Positions 1 through 10,604 of a DNA stretch of 64,000 nucleotides are shown here, in pieces (within the stretch, counting starts at the first letter, position 1; each line of letters opens with the position of its first letter). The notes below the pieces were generated by a model, which saw nothing but the letters and a program-made list of their open reading frames with translations, was not told the DNA's origin and ran no database searches. The position numbers and the translations under genes are program-made. The stretch comes from Maratus speciosus (Eukaryota > Arthropoda > Arachnida > Araneae > Salticidae), in NCBI GenBank assembly GCA_963932465.1, contig OZ010788.1:673590484-673654483 (forward strand), read 5' to 3'.

Positions 1-1439
1 ATGGCCACCATTTTGAAACAAGATGACGGATGAAGTTAGCAAACGAACTCGGCCGAGAGATTGTTATGTACTATGCACATGCCTTGCCACATCCTAATCG
101 GTTTATAAATACGCGTGTTATCGAGTGACAAAAATCAGATCGTTTCAAAATGTCAGCCATGTTAGAAATTCAAAGTGCTGTAACTCAGCCGTTTTTAAAA
201 ATATGGACCAAACGAAAAATGCTCCGAAATCTCTGTATCAAGGTCAAACACATAAGAATAAAATCTTTTTTAATGTCTAATTTTTTTGTACCTCATTTTA
301 AATTAAATTTAAAAAAAATAATGGCCGTCATTTTTAAACAACATGGCGGATGAATTTGGCCAACGTACTCGGTCGAGACATTGGTATGTACTATGTATAC
401 ACCAAATTATATCCAAATCCGTTCATAAATACGCGTGTTATCGCGTGACAAAAATCAGATCGTTTCAAAATGTCAGCAACACTAGAATTTCAAAGTGCTA
501 TAACTCACCCGTTTTTTAAGATATAGACGAAACAAAAAATGCTCCGGAATCTTTGTATCATGCTCAAACACATAAGAAAAAAATCTTTTTCAATTTCTAT
601 TTTTTTTGTACCTAATTTTAAATTTAAATTTTTTTTAAATTTTTAAATGACCGCCATTTTGAAACAAGATGGCGTATGAAGCTGGCCAACGAACTCGGTC
701 AAAACATTGCTATGTACTATGCCCATGCCTTGTCATATCCAAATCGGTTCATAAAAACGCGTATTATCGCATGACAAAAATCAGATCGTTTCAAAATGTC
801 AGCCATGCTAGAAATTCAAAGTGCTATAACTCAGCCATTTTTAAAGATATATACGAAACAAAAAATGCTCCGGAATCTTTGTATCAAGTTCAAACACATA
901 AGGAAAAAATCTTTTTCAATTTCTAAGTTTTTTGTACCTCATTTTAAATTTTAATTTTTTTTTAAATTTTAAATGGCCACCATTTTGAAACAAGATGGCG
1001 GATGAAGCTGGCCAACGAACTCTGTCGATACATTGCTATGTACTATGCATATGCCTTGTCACATCCAAATTCATTCATAAAAACGCGTATTATCGCATGA
1101 CAAAAATCGGATCGTTTCAAAATGTCAGCCATGCTAGAAATTCAAAGTTCTATAACTCAGCCATTTTTTAATATATAGATGAAACAAAAAATGCTCCAAA
1201 ATCTTTGTATCAAGCTCAAATACACAAGAAAAAAATCTTTTTCAATGTCCAAATTTTTTATGCCTCATTTTAAATTTTAAATTTGTTAAAAATTTTTAAA
1301 TGGCCGCCATTTAGAAACAAGATGGCGGATGAAGCTGGCCAACGAACTCGGTCGAGACATTGGTATGTACTATGTACACACCAAATTATATCCAAATCGG
1401 TTCTTAAATACGAGAGTTACAGTATGACAAAGATCAGAT

Positions 1440-1440
<1 letters not shown>
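1..1440 (+). repeat. Tandem satellite, about 325-bp unit, 4.4 copies
   Basis: Five successive units begin at an ATGGCCNCCATTTT-like landmark at 1, 321, 647, 973 and 1300, giving periods of 320, 326, 326 and 327. Each unit repeats the same internal order: an ACTCGGTCGA block, an AATACGCGTGTTATCG block, CAGATCGTTTCAAAATGTCA, and a T/A-rich tail. Units differ by scattered substitutions, so the array is not freshly amplified. It begins at or before the window edge and stops near 1440, where a TA microsatellite follows. The short reading frames inside it are by-products of the repeat and are not genes. Confidence 0.93.

Positions 1441-1473
<33 letters not shown>
1441..1473. repeat. (TA)n microsatellite
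   Basis: Alternating TA run at the right edge of the 325-bp satellite. No other content. Confidence 0.9.
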
Positions 1474-1474
<1 letters not shown>

Positions 1475-1615
1475 ACATTTGAACGGAGTTTGGTTTCGGG
1501 GTCTGGGGGTCATCATCGGTGAAAATATACCAAAATGTTTCGGAATTGTTTTCCTCCGAACGGCTGCAATATGTAGCTTTTTGTAATGAAAGCTACCTAA
1601 AAGATATTAATAAAA

Positions 1616-2072
1616 CAGGGGTCGATCCAGGCAAAGTTTAAGGCCTTTTTAGGGCACTTTCATAAAAATCGATTTAATAAAATAGTCCCCTAGACAAAAA
1701 TAAATTTAAGAAAATGGTCCCCTTCACAAAAATAAATTCAATAAAGTGGACCCCTTCACAAAAATAAATTCAATAAAATGGGCCCCCTTACGAAATTCCT
1801 TTTAATAAAATAGGCTCCTTTGTAAAATTCTTTTTCATAAAAAGTGTTTTAAAATGTGTCATTTGTAAATAAAACCAGGTCACGAAAAACAAACTTTAGC
1901 AAGGGGATTTAAAGAAGTTTTTGTTAATAAATTCTTGGTTCGAATTTGAGTAACTGGATTTCAACTTTCGTTTCAAAATGTTATTTTTCACAAAAATATA
2001 ATAAAATTCACAAAAACAACTTTTACCTTTCACAAAATGGGTCCCAAGAATGAAAACCTGCATCGACCCCTG
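1616..2072. mobile_element. Putative hAT-like MITE with CAGGGGTCGAT ends
   Basis: The left end reads CAGGGGTCGATCCAGG and the right end is its inverted counterpart (ATCGACCCCTG). CAGGG-type termini are typical of hAT elements. I could not find a convincing 8-bp target-site duplication. The element has no coding capacity; its inside carries a short minisatellite (1673-1830). Confidence 0.5.
1673..1830 (+). repeat. Minisatellite, about 36-bp unit, 4-5 copies
   Basis: Successive units contain AATAAAATGGNCCCCTT followed by CACAAAAATAAATTC with minor changes. It lies wholly inside the 1616-2072 inverted-repeat element, so it probably travels with it. Confidence 0.8.
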
Positions 2073-2521
2073 TAAAAGTTTTCTCCATTCCATTAAGTTC
2101 TATCCTACGTCATTCATCGAACGACATCTCATGACAGCAAATGATTCTAGGTTGCCATAGTGATGAAGTCCTATTTCAGAAGTTCTATTATTTCCGTATG
2201 ACTGAATTTCATCTATACACAATGGTAATTAAAGTTTGCATTCATGCATTTTTGCATAAGAGTGCAACAGGTATTTCACTACGATTTGAATATTTACAAA
2301 TCGAGTTACAGTATGAACGCACCTCATTTGCCAAGTTTTATCTATAATTTATGACTTGTTTTATTCAGAAATACCGTTTTTTAATTTTTTGTGGGGGTTG
2401 GGGTAGAGGTTATTTGATGACGGACATTTCGTCATTACGTAAAGAAAAAATTCTTCTTTCGAAATTTCTTAATTTTAAAAAAGGCCAAACTAGTTAACCA
2501 GATGACTATATTTTCTATTAA

Positions 2522-3120
2522 ACAAAAACCTAATTTGCTCAACAAATTAAAAAAACAAAATTTATTTCCTAAATTGTTTAAGCCCGAGAAGGGGCAGATA
2601 TTAAGATATTTCATTCAATTCGTTCTATATTTAATGTTAAATTTTTGTAACAAATAAGTTAAACTAATTGAACATTAAAAAATAAAAATGAAATTCATAC
2701 AATATTATACTTTAAACACCTATATACTTATATTGCTTTCAAATGAAATCGAAATAAATCTTAGACTTTTTTTAAAGTTTTGTATTTTGCATGTATCTTA
2801 TCATATTATGTACAATCGTCATAAACATAATACAAAATCTGCAGTACAAATATTTACAACTTAAAAATGGAAAAAATCTAAGATTTATTTCGATTTCATT
2901 TGAACACAATCTAAGTATATAGGTGTTTAAAGTATTATATTGTATAAATTTCATTTTTATTTTTTAATGTTTAATTGGTTTAACTTATTTGTTACAAAAA
3001 TTTAACATTAAATGTAGAACGAATTGAATGAAATATCTTAATATCTGCCCCTTCTCGGGCTTAAACAATTTAGGAAATAAATTTTGTTTTTTTAATTTGT
3101 TCAGCAAATTAGGTTTTTGT
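2522..3120. mobile_element. TTAA-flanked fold-back element (about 600-bp palindrome)
   Basis: Two arms of about 250 bp (2522-2770 and 2870-3120) are near-perfect reverse complements around a spacer of about 100 bp. For example ACAAAAACCTAATTTGC at the left end mirrors GCAAATTAGGTTTTTGT at the right. TTAA stands immediately outside both ends (2518-2521, 3121-3124). Because TTAA is itself palindromic it could be part of the arms rather than a target duplication. The element has no coding capacity, and the 60-aa frame inside it is an arm artefact. The TTAA flanks fit a piggyBac-type or similar transposase acting in trans. Confidence 0.75.
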
Positions 3121-3247
3121 TTAATATGTCAAGTTTTTTAATAACTACTGCATTCAGACGAACACATTTCAAAATTAATGGAAGGTATATCAGGCTTTGA
3201 TTTGTGCGATATCGCAAAAACAATTCGTGATGCAATTTACCTATGTA

Positions 3248-3398
3248 CATAGCTGCCAACTTTTACGCTTTCTTCTTACCATTAAAATTTTATAGAAAAT
3301 ATAGTCTTATTTAATCGTCGAATTCTCAAGACTGAAAATGGCTAAAATCTCTGTTAAATTTTAGTGGTAGCAAAAAAGCGTAAAAGTTGGCAGCTATG
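3248..3398. mobile_element. 151-bp MITE, TA-flanked (Tc1/mariner-type)
   Basis: Terminal inverted repeats CATAGCTGCCAACTTTTACG and its reverse complement at the right end are essentially perfect for about 24 bp. Both ends are bordered by TA (3246-3247, 3399-3400), as expected for Tc1/mariner-type insertion. Non-coding. Confidence 0.8.
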
Positions 3399-3400
3399 TA

Positions 3401-5583
3401 TGTATAATTCAAAATGTTTCACCAGTGCAGTAATGCAGGTTGCTGTAATTTGGTCAAAAAATTATAATCTGAACTTAAAAAATCTGCTTGAAAATTCATT
3501 TATATTTCTACTATGACGCCATATTCATCTTCTTTTTAATTCTTAAAAAAAACTATTTCAGTTTCTTGTTTCACGTGAAAATCATTCAACTAAATATAGG
3601 CAAATTATCATTACGGCTTTTGAATTATTTACAACAATGAAGGAAAATGTTAAATTTTATTAGAAAATGTCCGTTGATTCTCAATGAAAAGAGAGATATT
3701 TGGAATTATTAAGAAAAATATTTGAATAATGTAAATAAAAATTAGCGCATGTTATTCTCTAGATTATAATCCACCTATATGCAAAGGCATTTTATGATCC
3801 GTTTTGACCCTGACGTCAGGCAAATGTTTTTGCACTTTGAATTTATAATATTATTAGAATTAGCAAAGAATTAAAAATGAGTGACATCAGGGACAAAAAG
3901 GTGGGAAGAAAAAATGAAAAAGTTATGATCTCCATAGGCTTTTCTATGTTAAATTAACATTGAGAAGTGACACTGGAAATAAATAAGTATTGCGCTGCCG
4001 CGCAATACTTAAATAAGATTAATAAACATTTTATTAAATGAATTATTAAGATAGAGAAAACGTGTAGCATTTTAATTATTTTAAACAAAATCGTCTGATT
4101 GGTGAATAATTTAAACGAGCACTAATTTTTCCCTCTGAGCAAAAAATGTGTGCAGGTTGGGACATGCGTCCATTAATGAAATGTGAAAATGTATCCATAG
4201 TTCAAAAATATGTCCAAAAATTAGAATAAAAAATGTATGCATAGTTCATTGGCGTTCCCTTACCTCCTGTTTTATTCCGTTGTACTATCTATATTATAAA
4301 GGACAAACATATCTGTGCGTAACGCATACGTCATTCTTCGAATGGCAACACTTTGAAATTTGAAATGAAATTTCGGTTTCGCAATTTTCGCTACTGCAAA
4401 TTTTTAAACTTCTAAACATTCAACATTTAAAATTTTTACACCGTCTAATACAGAAAAAAATGTACTTTTAAATGCAATTTGTTTGAAAGCTGTATCTCAA
4501 TTTATTTTTCAGATATTAATTTTTTTATAGTTTTTGATACCAATTTTTTAAGAGTGGCAACTAAAGTACTTCATTTCTATTAAAAGTGGTTTAATTATCT
4601 TTATTGATTACATTCTTACTAATGCCATTTTCTCATTACATTATAAAAAATTTGAACAGAAAATGGCGGTACGCTTTAGAAAAGGCACAATTTCGCTGAT
4701 GATGCTATTATATTTCACTATTTTTTTCATTCCGCTGATATGAGTTTGAGACAATAGCCAAAATATTTCAGCGACTGAAAATGACGTCATATTTTTTAAA
4801 AAAAAGTTTTTTTTTTTTTGTTGATAAAACGAGATATTTTTTCTTTGAATACGTCTAACAGTTATAAAATTCTGGAATTTTTAGGCGCAGGTACAGAGAT
4901 TATACTAAGACCTCTAATCACGAGTGGGAATTTTCACATAGAAAGTTGTAATAGTTGGCACACGTGACATCAAGTTTGAAAAAATATTTATTAATAACCT
5001 ATTGCGCGTTAAAATGTTTTTAAATGGTTTATATGGATGTGAAACGTGAAAAATGACTTGATTCGGTTTAGATTTAATGGGGGGGGGGGGGGGGATTCTA
5101 TGATTATGTCAAGATGAAATCATTATTGCTGATTTTTCATTCCGTAAAACCAAGCATTAATTGATAATTTAATCAAAATTACTTATCTCGATTATATGTT
5201 ACTGATTACGTATATGAATAAAGTTTAATTTTTCAATTTTAACAGTTGATGTTTATGAAAAAAGTATTTTGTTTATCTTAGGTTAAAATATGTCTTTGAA
5301 GAGTTAAACTAACACGTGTAAGATGGATTTTTTATTGTAAATATTTTTGTGGATGCATTATAAATTTTATGCGACAGTTCCTTTGTAAATATTTACTTTC
5401 GTCGAAATTCGACGAGGTCTACCTCGTTTTAAATAACAGACCAGATGTCATTCCCAAAGGGTTGATCTGAGAGAATATTGTGTTGGCTGCAATATCGTAA
5501 CAAAAATTCGGATAATCGACAAAAGTGATTTCAAGACTTTTTATTTTCTGTATAAGTAATCATTCCAGTTTGTAAACGTTAAT
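3401..5583. other. No gene recognised; AT-rich, small hairpin, poly-G
   Basis: I see no exon with credible coding content. Notable local features are a perfect 11-bp-stem hairpin at 3985-4010 (AAGTATTGCGC, loop TGCC, and its complement), a start resembling a Helitron 5' end near 4288 that I could not pair with a 3' end, and a G15 homopolymer near 5080-5095. This is presumably intron of lectin gene A, because its terminal exon follows. Confidence 0.6.
3985..4010. other. Perfect 11-bp hairpin
   Basis: AAGTATTGCGC-TGCC-GCGCAATACTT folds into a perfect stem with a four-base loop. It is isolated; no CTRR or TSD nearby identifies it as a transposon end. Confidence 0.7.
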
Positions 5584-5599
5584 TTGCCTGTCTTTCCAG

Positions 5600-5868
5600 G
5601 GGATTCAATGGCATTTCACAACAATCAATCATTTTCTACAAAAGATGCAAAGAATGGCCATCACGCAAGCAACCACTGTGCTGAAAAATACAAGGGTGGT
5701 TGGTGGTACAACAATTGCCACCGTGTCAACTTAAATGGCTTGTATCACAAGAAAAAATATGATACTGACGATGGAGTAAGTTGGAAAACTTGGAAAGGAC
5801 ATAACGAGTCTCTGGCATGGACGGAAATGAAAATCCGCCCAAAACATTTCAGACTTTCTTTCTCATGA
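5600..5868 (+). CDS. Techylectin/ficolin-like gene A, last exon (fibrinogen C-terminal domain)
   Basis: This exon encodes the final 88 residues of a fibrinogen-related domain (FReD), as in tachylectin-5/techylectin and ficolins: secreted lectins that bind acetylated sugars and microbial surfaces in innate immunity. Visible hallmarks are GDSMAFHN (the DSM/N calcium-site region), FSTKDAKN, the Cys pair in NHCAEKYKGGWWYNNCH (conserved C-terminal disulfide), LNGLY, and the terminal WKTWKGHNESLAWTEMKIRP. The acceptor is a good polypyrimidine-CAG ending at 5599. The exon begins at the second base of a codon (phase 1). The stop is at 5866-5868. An AATAAA follows at 5976-5981. Earlier exons lie left of the window or are hidden in 1-5599, where I could not find them. 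Intact as far as visible. Confidence 0.9.
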
Positions 5869-5975
5869 GAAAAAGCACTCGCTTAGCTTTAAATGTAACG
5901 GATTTTACAACCTGTTGCTAACATGTTGAAATGATTGACTGCCACTAGATTTTAGATCAAATTGAATTGAAAATC

Positions 5976-5981
5976 AATAAA
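5976..5981 (+). terminator. Poly(A) signal of lectin gene A
   Basis: AATAAA, 108 bases after the stop codon, in an AT-rich 3' UTR. Confidence 0.7.
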
Positions 5982-7320
5982 TGCTTTTTATACGAAAATT
6001 TTTGTTGTTTTCCTTACATTTTGCGTTTCGATGCCAACGCGAGTAGTATTATACACAATGCATCGTCATTAAAAAAGAATACTAATAAACTAACACAAAA
6101 ATCTTGCCTGAGAAGTGATAATTCCATATTTTGGCGAAATAGTAATTTTTATTATTTCTTCTATACATATATCTGAATGTAAATTCAAAATACACAGACA
6201 TTATATATATGTATATGTGATATAAAAAATTTTATTCGATATATTCCTTAAATTATCTTATTTTTTGGGATATTCAATATTTCCCTACTTTAATAACATC
6301 TATCATTAATTCCTATTTACATTCTCCGTAATGTAGAATGCGTATATCAATAATATCTTATTCCAAAACCTTAATTTAAAGCTTTAGGTTCCTTCATAAA
6401 CTTTATAAGCTATCCTATTCTGAGTGAAGTTAATTTTTAGGTTCGAATGTTTTCAAAAGCCGGTTTCTTTTATTTCCCAAATTTCATTCTACGAAACATC
6501 TATTCCCGCGCTTGACTTTTCTGCTTAAAAAGCTTACGACCTTAAACTGGAATTCTTTTATTTTTAAGCCGTACTCCCTCTCTCGATTGGTCTAGACATC
6601 GTCTGAGAGCGGCCACCTTTTTCTAATTCTTTCTTTTCGCGTGCTATGTAATCACTGTCTTCTTGTACTGGCTTAACAAAACTGAGCTGCACGGGCTCGA
6701 AGCAGAGTTTTTTCGCCTGTCTTCAAGTGTTTATAATAGCTATCAAGTGCTCCTGACTTCGTAGAATACGAGAATTACTTAATCAACATCTTTCAAATCT
6801 CAGCGTGCTGCATCGCGCGCCGTAAAGCGTTTTAGCTAACTCTAGTACCTAGAAATTGTCGATACGTTCTGTTTATCAATAAATAACTGTTCACGATCGG
6901 ATGTATAGTTAAATTTCTCGCGAAAACAAATTGCCTGCATATCTTACAATCTGTTTTGATGTCTTGAATGGATAAAGAATTTAGGTGACTAAAACGTAGG
7001 CTTTTCCTGCTGATTAGTTTGTTGCACTTTCAACAGTTAGCAATTCCAGTGTTATTTAAAATAAATATTAATGTATTTATAAGGAAAAAATTATAAGAAT
7101 ATAATTTAATTATAATTTAATAAAATTATTTATAAAATGATAATTAAATTACAATAATTTAAAAATTTGCTTAGAAAAAAACAAAATTTAATTTCAAATT
7201 ATCTTTATTTATTCGCTCCTCCCCCCTCTCTCTCTCCACACACATACACTACACTAACAGGAAAAACAATTATATGTGTTATTTTACTCAAAAATGTTTG
7301 ACCCCACCCAATATTTTTGA
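5982..7320. other. No gene recognised
   Basis: AT-rich sequence downstream of lectin gene A. A slightly more GC-balanced block at about 6480-6960 shows no coding frame or RNA fold I can name. A CT-rich microsatellite lies at about 7217-7240. Confidence 0.5.
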
Positions 7321-7324
7321 AAAG

Positions 7325-8266
7325 TTGCCGCTACTGAATGTGTATGGGATAATGTACTGAACTAGGATGATCTACAAAACATCCTACAGCACAATTTGGT
7401 GTGCCTACAATTTATTGTTCATCGACAGGGGCACACTAAAGTATTTGGTTACAACACTGCCTATGAAGAATAATTGCTGGAAATGTGTTTTCAATTGTGA
7501 TACTCGTTTTAACCCTGGCGGTCACAAATTTGTTCTTTACTTTTAAAATGCTTTAAACTATAAATAACGCTTTGCAGATACATAAAAACTTCATAATCAC
7601 ACATGTGCATTTTATATTTTGACTTTTTAGTGGACAAGTAGCGCCATCTAGCTTTAAAATAGTAAAAAAACCCAAAATGTTGACAGATTTTTGGACTTTA
7701 AGAAAAAAGTCAGAGAAGAAAGGATTAAAATGTAACTATTTTTTTGGCTTATTACTTGGTGTGTGTAAATTCTATAGCTCCTATACAGAGATACACAAAA
7801 GATCTCATGCAGATTTCCGTTTATTGACGGAAATGGCCGATTGGGAAATTTCAGCTGTGCTGTGTGTTTAATTGAACCAACTGTTAGCACACTATGTAAT
7901 ATACGTATGAATCTACGGATCCTATACAGGGTTGCACAAAAACATTGGAATATTTTTCGTACTATTATGGTGACTGCAGAAATTGGGTTTTCAAATGCGT
8001 TATGCATTTTCTAAATTGTTTGTTCATACACCTTAAGGTCAATGTCAGACGGGCGTCTTTTTTGCTGTTTTTTTTTTTTTTTTTTTTTTTTTGCTTATGT
8101 ATTATCCATTCGCAATGCTGTAGCATTGTAACTGGATAATATATAAGCAAAAAAGCAGCAAAAAAGACGCCCGTCTGACATTGGTCTAAAAGTTCTGTAA
8201 AGTTTTGTTACAGTATTCTGAAAGTTTTGGAAAGTGTTTCATAATCTATGCTGGACTCATGATTTT
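7325..8266 (+). repeat. Dispersed repeat, copy 1 (related to 35690-36240)
   Basis: This block matches 35690-36240 in order and orientation: CTACTGAA near the start, a GAATAATTGCTGG-like block, TTTCCGTTNATTGA, TATACAGGGTTGCACAAA, TTATGCATTTT, and finally one copy of the unit TATTCTGAA...TTTCATAATCTATGC (about 8214-8266). The same unit is amplified in tandem at 36189-38340. The block itself contains decayed internal repeats of the ACAGG...GCACAAA module. It is interrupted at 8041-8182 by a small MITE. Confidence 0.75.
8041..8182. mobile_element. 142-bp hairpin MITE with GGTC duplication
   Basis: AATGTCAGACGGGCGTC at the left end is mirrored exactly by GACGCCCGTCTGACATT at the right, and the inner arms also pair (TTGCTTATGTATTATCCA). 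GGTC occurs directly on both sides (8037-8040, 8183-8186), which fits a 4-bp target-site duplication. A long T run fills the left arm. Non-coding. It is inserted in the 7325-8266 dispersed repeat. Confidence 0.75.
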
Positions 8267-8422
8267 TCTTTCTTGTTTAGTTTTATAGCTTGCCAAATGT
8301 TTGGGGTGAAATTTACTTTTTTTCAATTCTCAAAATTTTAGAGATATAGTAAAAGTTTGTCCCAATTATAGGTTGGTTATAACACGAAATATCCGTCAAG
8401 ATTTTTCTGGAAGGTGTTAGTA

Positions 8423-9744
8423 CACTATATGGCCAAAGGTGACCGCCACTTCCGATTTTAGACGTTTTGTTAAATATCTAGAAAAATACAAGAGGAATTA
8501 ACATGAAACTCCACAGGTGTGTATACAGTATAGTATAGATCATATATTTCCGCGAAGAATTTTTTCCCGAAACCCCATAGGGGACCGCCAACAAATTGAA
8601 AAAGAACGTATATTTTTTGGACAACCCTGTCAAAACTAATGTAGCAAAAGCGTTCAAACTGTAGATTATAATTAAGTAGCTTATTGTAATATTCTGTGTT
8701 CTTTTTCATGAGGATAGCACGCATATTCGAAGAGAAATTCAGGTTTTCATAAAAACAGTCTCAAATTTTGCCATGTTTTGTGCTTATAATTTGCAGAGTT
8801 CTTAATATAAAAAAAAGTTCTTTTCAAAAAATATGACAAACAACATTGTACACAATACCCTGCAATCAGAATTTAAAAAAATAATAAAACTTGTATGAAA
8901 AATGAGCAGGTTTACTAAAAATTGATTCACTGCGCATCCCCGAAAGCAAGCAAAATGTAATATGCATAATGTGTTAGCTAAATGTATAGAGCAAAAAGAT
9001 GAGGGGCTGTATCCATATATTTATTGATTTGTGCCAATATAGCATACAATATTGCACGCACTACTGTATTTGGATACAACGCCTCATCTTTTTGCTTCCT
9101 TTTGGGAATAACGGATTTTGAGCTTATTCTATCAACGATAGTTTTTAGACTTTTCAAACTATGTTTTTGAGACTTTCATAAAAGTTGCTCTATACATTTA
9201 GCAAACACATTATGCAAATTATATTTTCATTATATTCGCGAATGCGCGGTGAATTATTATTTAGTAAACGTGCTCATTTTTCATACAATTTTTATTATTT
9301 TTTAATTTTGATTGCAGGGTATTATATACAATGATGTTTGTCATATTTTCTGAAAAGAACTTTTTTTTATATTAAGAATGCTACAAATTATAAGCAAAGA
9401 ACTTGGCAAAATTTGGGACTCTTTTTTAAAAAACTTTAATTTCTCTACGAGTATACATGCAATCCTCATAAAAATGAACACAGTTTATTACAATAAAACT
9501 CTTAATCATAATCTACATTTTAAACGCTTTTGCTACATTAGTTTTGACAGGTTTATCCAAAAGATATTCGTTCTTTTTCAATTTGTAGACGGTCCCCTAT
9601 GGGGTTTCGGAAAAAAATCCTCACGGAACCTATACTATTCTGTTTACACACCTGGAATTTCAGGATAATTCCTCATGTAGTTTTCTAGATATTTAACAAA
9701 ACGTCTAAAATCGCAAGTGGCCGGTCCCCTTTGGTCATATAGTG
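8423..9744. mobile_element. 1.3-kb fold-back element with about 570-bp arms, TA-flanked
   Basis: The arms at 8423-9000 and 9190-9744 are extended reverse complements, diverged by roughly a tenth. Ends are CACTATATGGCCAAAGG and CTTTGGTCATATAGTG. TA flanks each end (8421-8422, 9745-9746), fitting Tc1/mariner-type integration. The centre (about 8993-9107) holds a second, independent inverted pair around AAAAAGATGAGG...CCTCATCTTTTT. Related frames of 84 and 96 codons arise on opposite strands from the two arms and are not genes. Confidence 0.8.
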
Positions 9745-10163
9745 TATGAACAGTAGCGCCTAGTGACTGACATTTGTGAGGAGCTGCATGTTGTTTTTAA
9801 GAGTTATTTCAACCTACTGCTTTAAGCCCTTTACTACCACTATTTCCAAACAGCAGTCTCCATATTATTATTATTTTTTAAGAATTGTCCACTACTACTT
9901 AAGCGAAAAAGATTAGAATACGAACTGGTAGCAGTAAAGTGCTTACTTGAATTTGAAGACTCAATCTAATATAAAAAATACAATAACCTAAATGTATTAT
10001 TATTGTCAAATGTTTTTAAGTTCGAATCGTTCATTTCCAAAACAAATTAATACAAATTATAGAATACATAAAAAGGGGGAAGGATATTTTGGCACAAAGT
10101 ATTGTGCCAACATATTAAGAAAGAGAAACAACGTAGAAAGACACAAATACAAATATGTATAAA

Positions 10164-10210
10164 AAGCATGCAGCTGTTTCGAAACCTCTAAGGTTTCATC
10201 ATCAGTGCTT
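10164..10210 (-). ncRNA. Hammerhead-ribozyme-like motif (left arm)
   Basis: Read on the minus strand: AAGCA (stem I), CTGATGA core, one extra T, stem II GAAACCT/AGGTTTC, GAAAC, AGCT, then TGCTT closing stem I. The core matches the CUGANGA...GAAA hammerhead consensus except for the one added base before stem II. Stem III would be only two pairs around AGCT, and its closing pair is altered here (GC instead of GU). Penelope-like elements are known to carry hammerheads in their terminal repeats. Activity is untested. Confidence 0.6.
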
Positions 10211-10495
10211 GAAATTAAAGATAAAATTAATAGTCTGGATTAAGGAGGGGGGGAGGCAGAGAGCCAGAAAGGAGAACTTTATAGCTCGACTGTCAATGGC
10301 GAAATGCAACATACGGCTAACAAACAGCCGCGGAGTCGATTTCATACACAAAGAAACCAATCAAAACTGCCCAATTGCTCCGGGAGAGTTCAAGAGTTCA
10401 GAGTTGGTCTCCCTGAGCTGTAAAGTACGCCTTTCTGGCTCTCTGTATCCCCCCCCCCCCCTTTAATCCAGAGTTTTAATTTTATCTTTTATTTT

Positions 10496-10542
10496 AAGCA
10501 CTGGTAATGAAACCTTGGAAGTTTCGAAACAGCTGTATGCTT
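10496..10542 (+). ncRNA. Hammerhead-like motif (right arm), core damaged
   Basis: Stem I AAGCA/TGCTT is perfect and GAAAC-AGCT-GT is intact, but the core reads CTGGTAA instead of CTGATGA and stem II has mismatches. Probably inactive relic of the same motif as in the left arm. Confidence 0.5.
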
Positions 10543-10604
10543 TTTATACGTATTTATATTTGTGTTTTTCTATGTTGTTTCTCTTTCGTAAATTATAGAA
10601 TACA

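Larger units (their letters stand above)
10069..10589. mobile_element. Short inverted Penelope-type derivative with 15-bp TSD
   Basis: A direct repeat AAATTATAGAATACA (10054-10068 and 10590-10604) brackets two inverted arms (about 10115-10290 and 10425-10589). Each arm carries a hammerhead-like motif reading outward. The left arm has an extra tail which, read on the minus strand, runs TTAATATGTTGGCACAA and resembles the 3' tail of the Penelope-like element at 45 kb (TTAATATTGTTGCACAA). The right arm lacks that tail. Same plan as the 45-kb element, but without RT sequence. The centre, about 130 bp, is unrelated to anything I recognise. The 103-aa frame through it has no family features. Confidence 0.75.

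Noticed and set aside
4288..4400. Possible second Helitron family start (TCTATATTATAAAGG)
   Set aside because: Resembles known Helitron 5' ends, but no hairpin plus CTRR end could be paired with it.
8470..9668. Pair of related 84- and 96-aa frames on opposite strands, initially suggestive of a duplicated gene
   Set aside because: They are the two arms of one fold-back element read outward; no conserved domain, and frames are not maintained over the full arms.
10155..10466. 103-aa plus-strand frame
   Set aside because: Runs through both inverted arms and the hammerhead motif of the short Penelope-type derivative; no protein family features.
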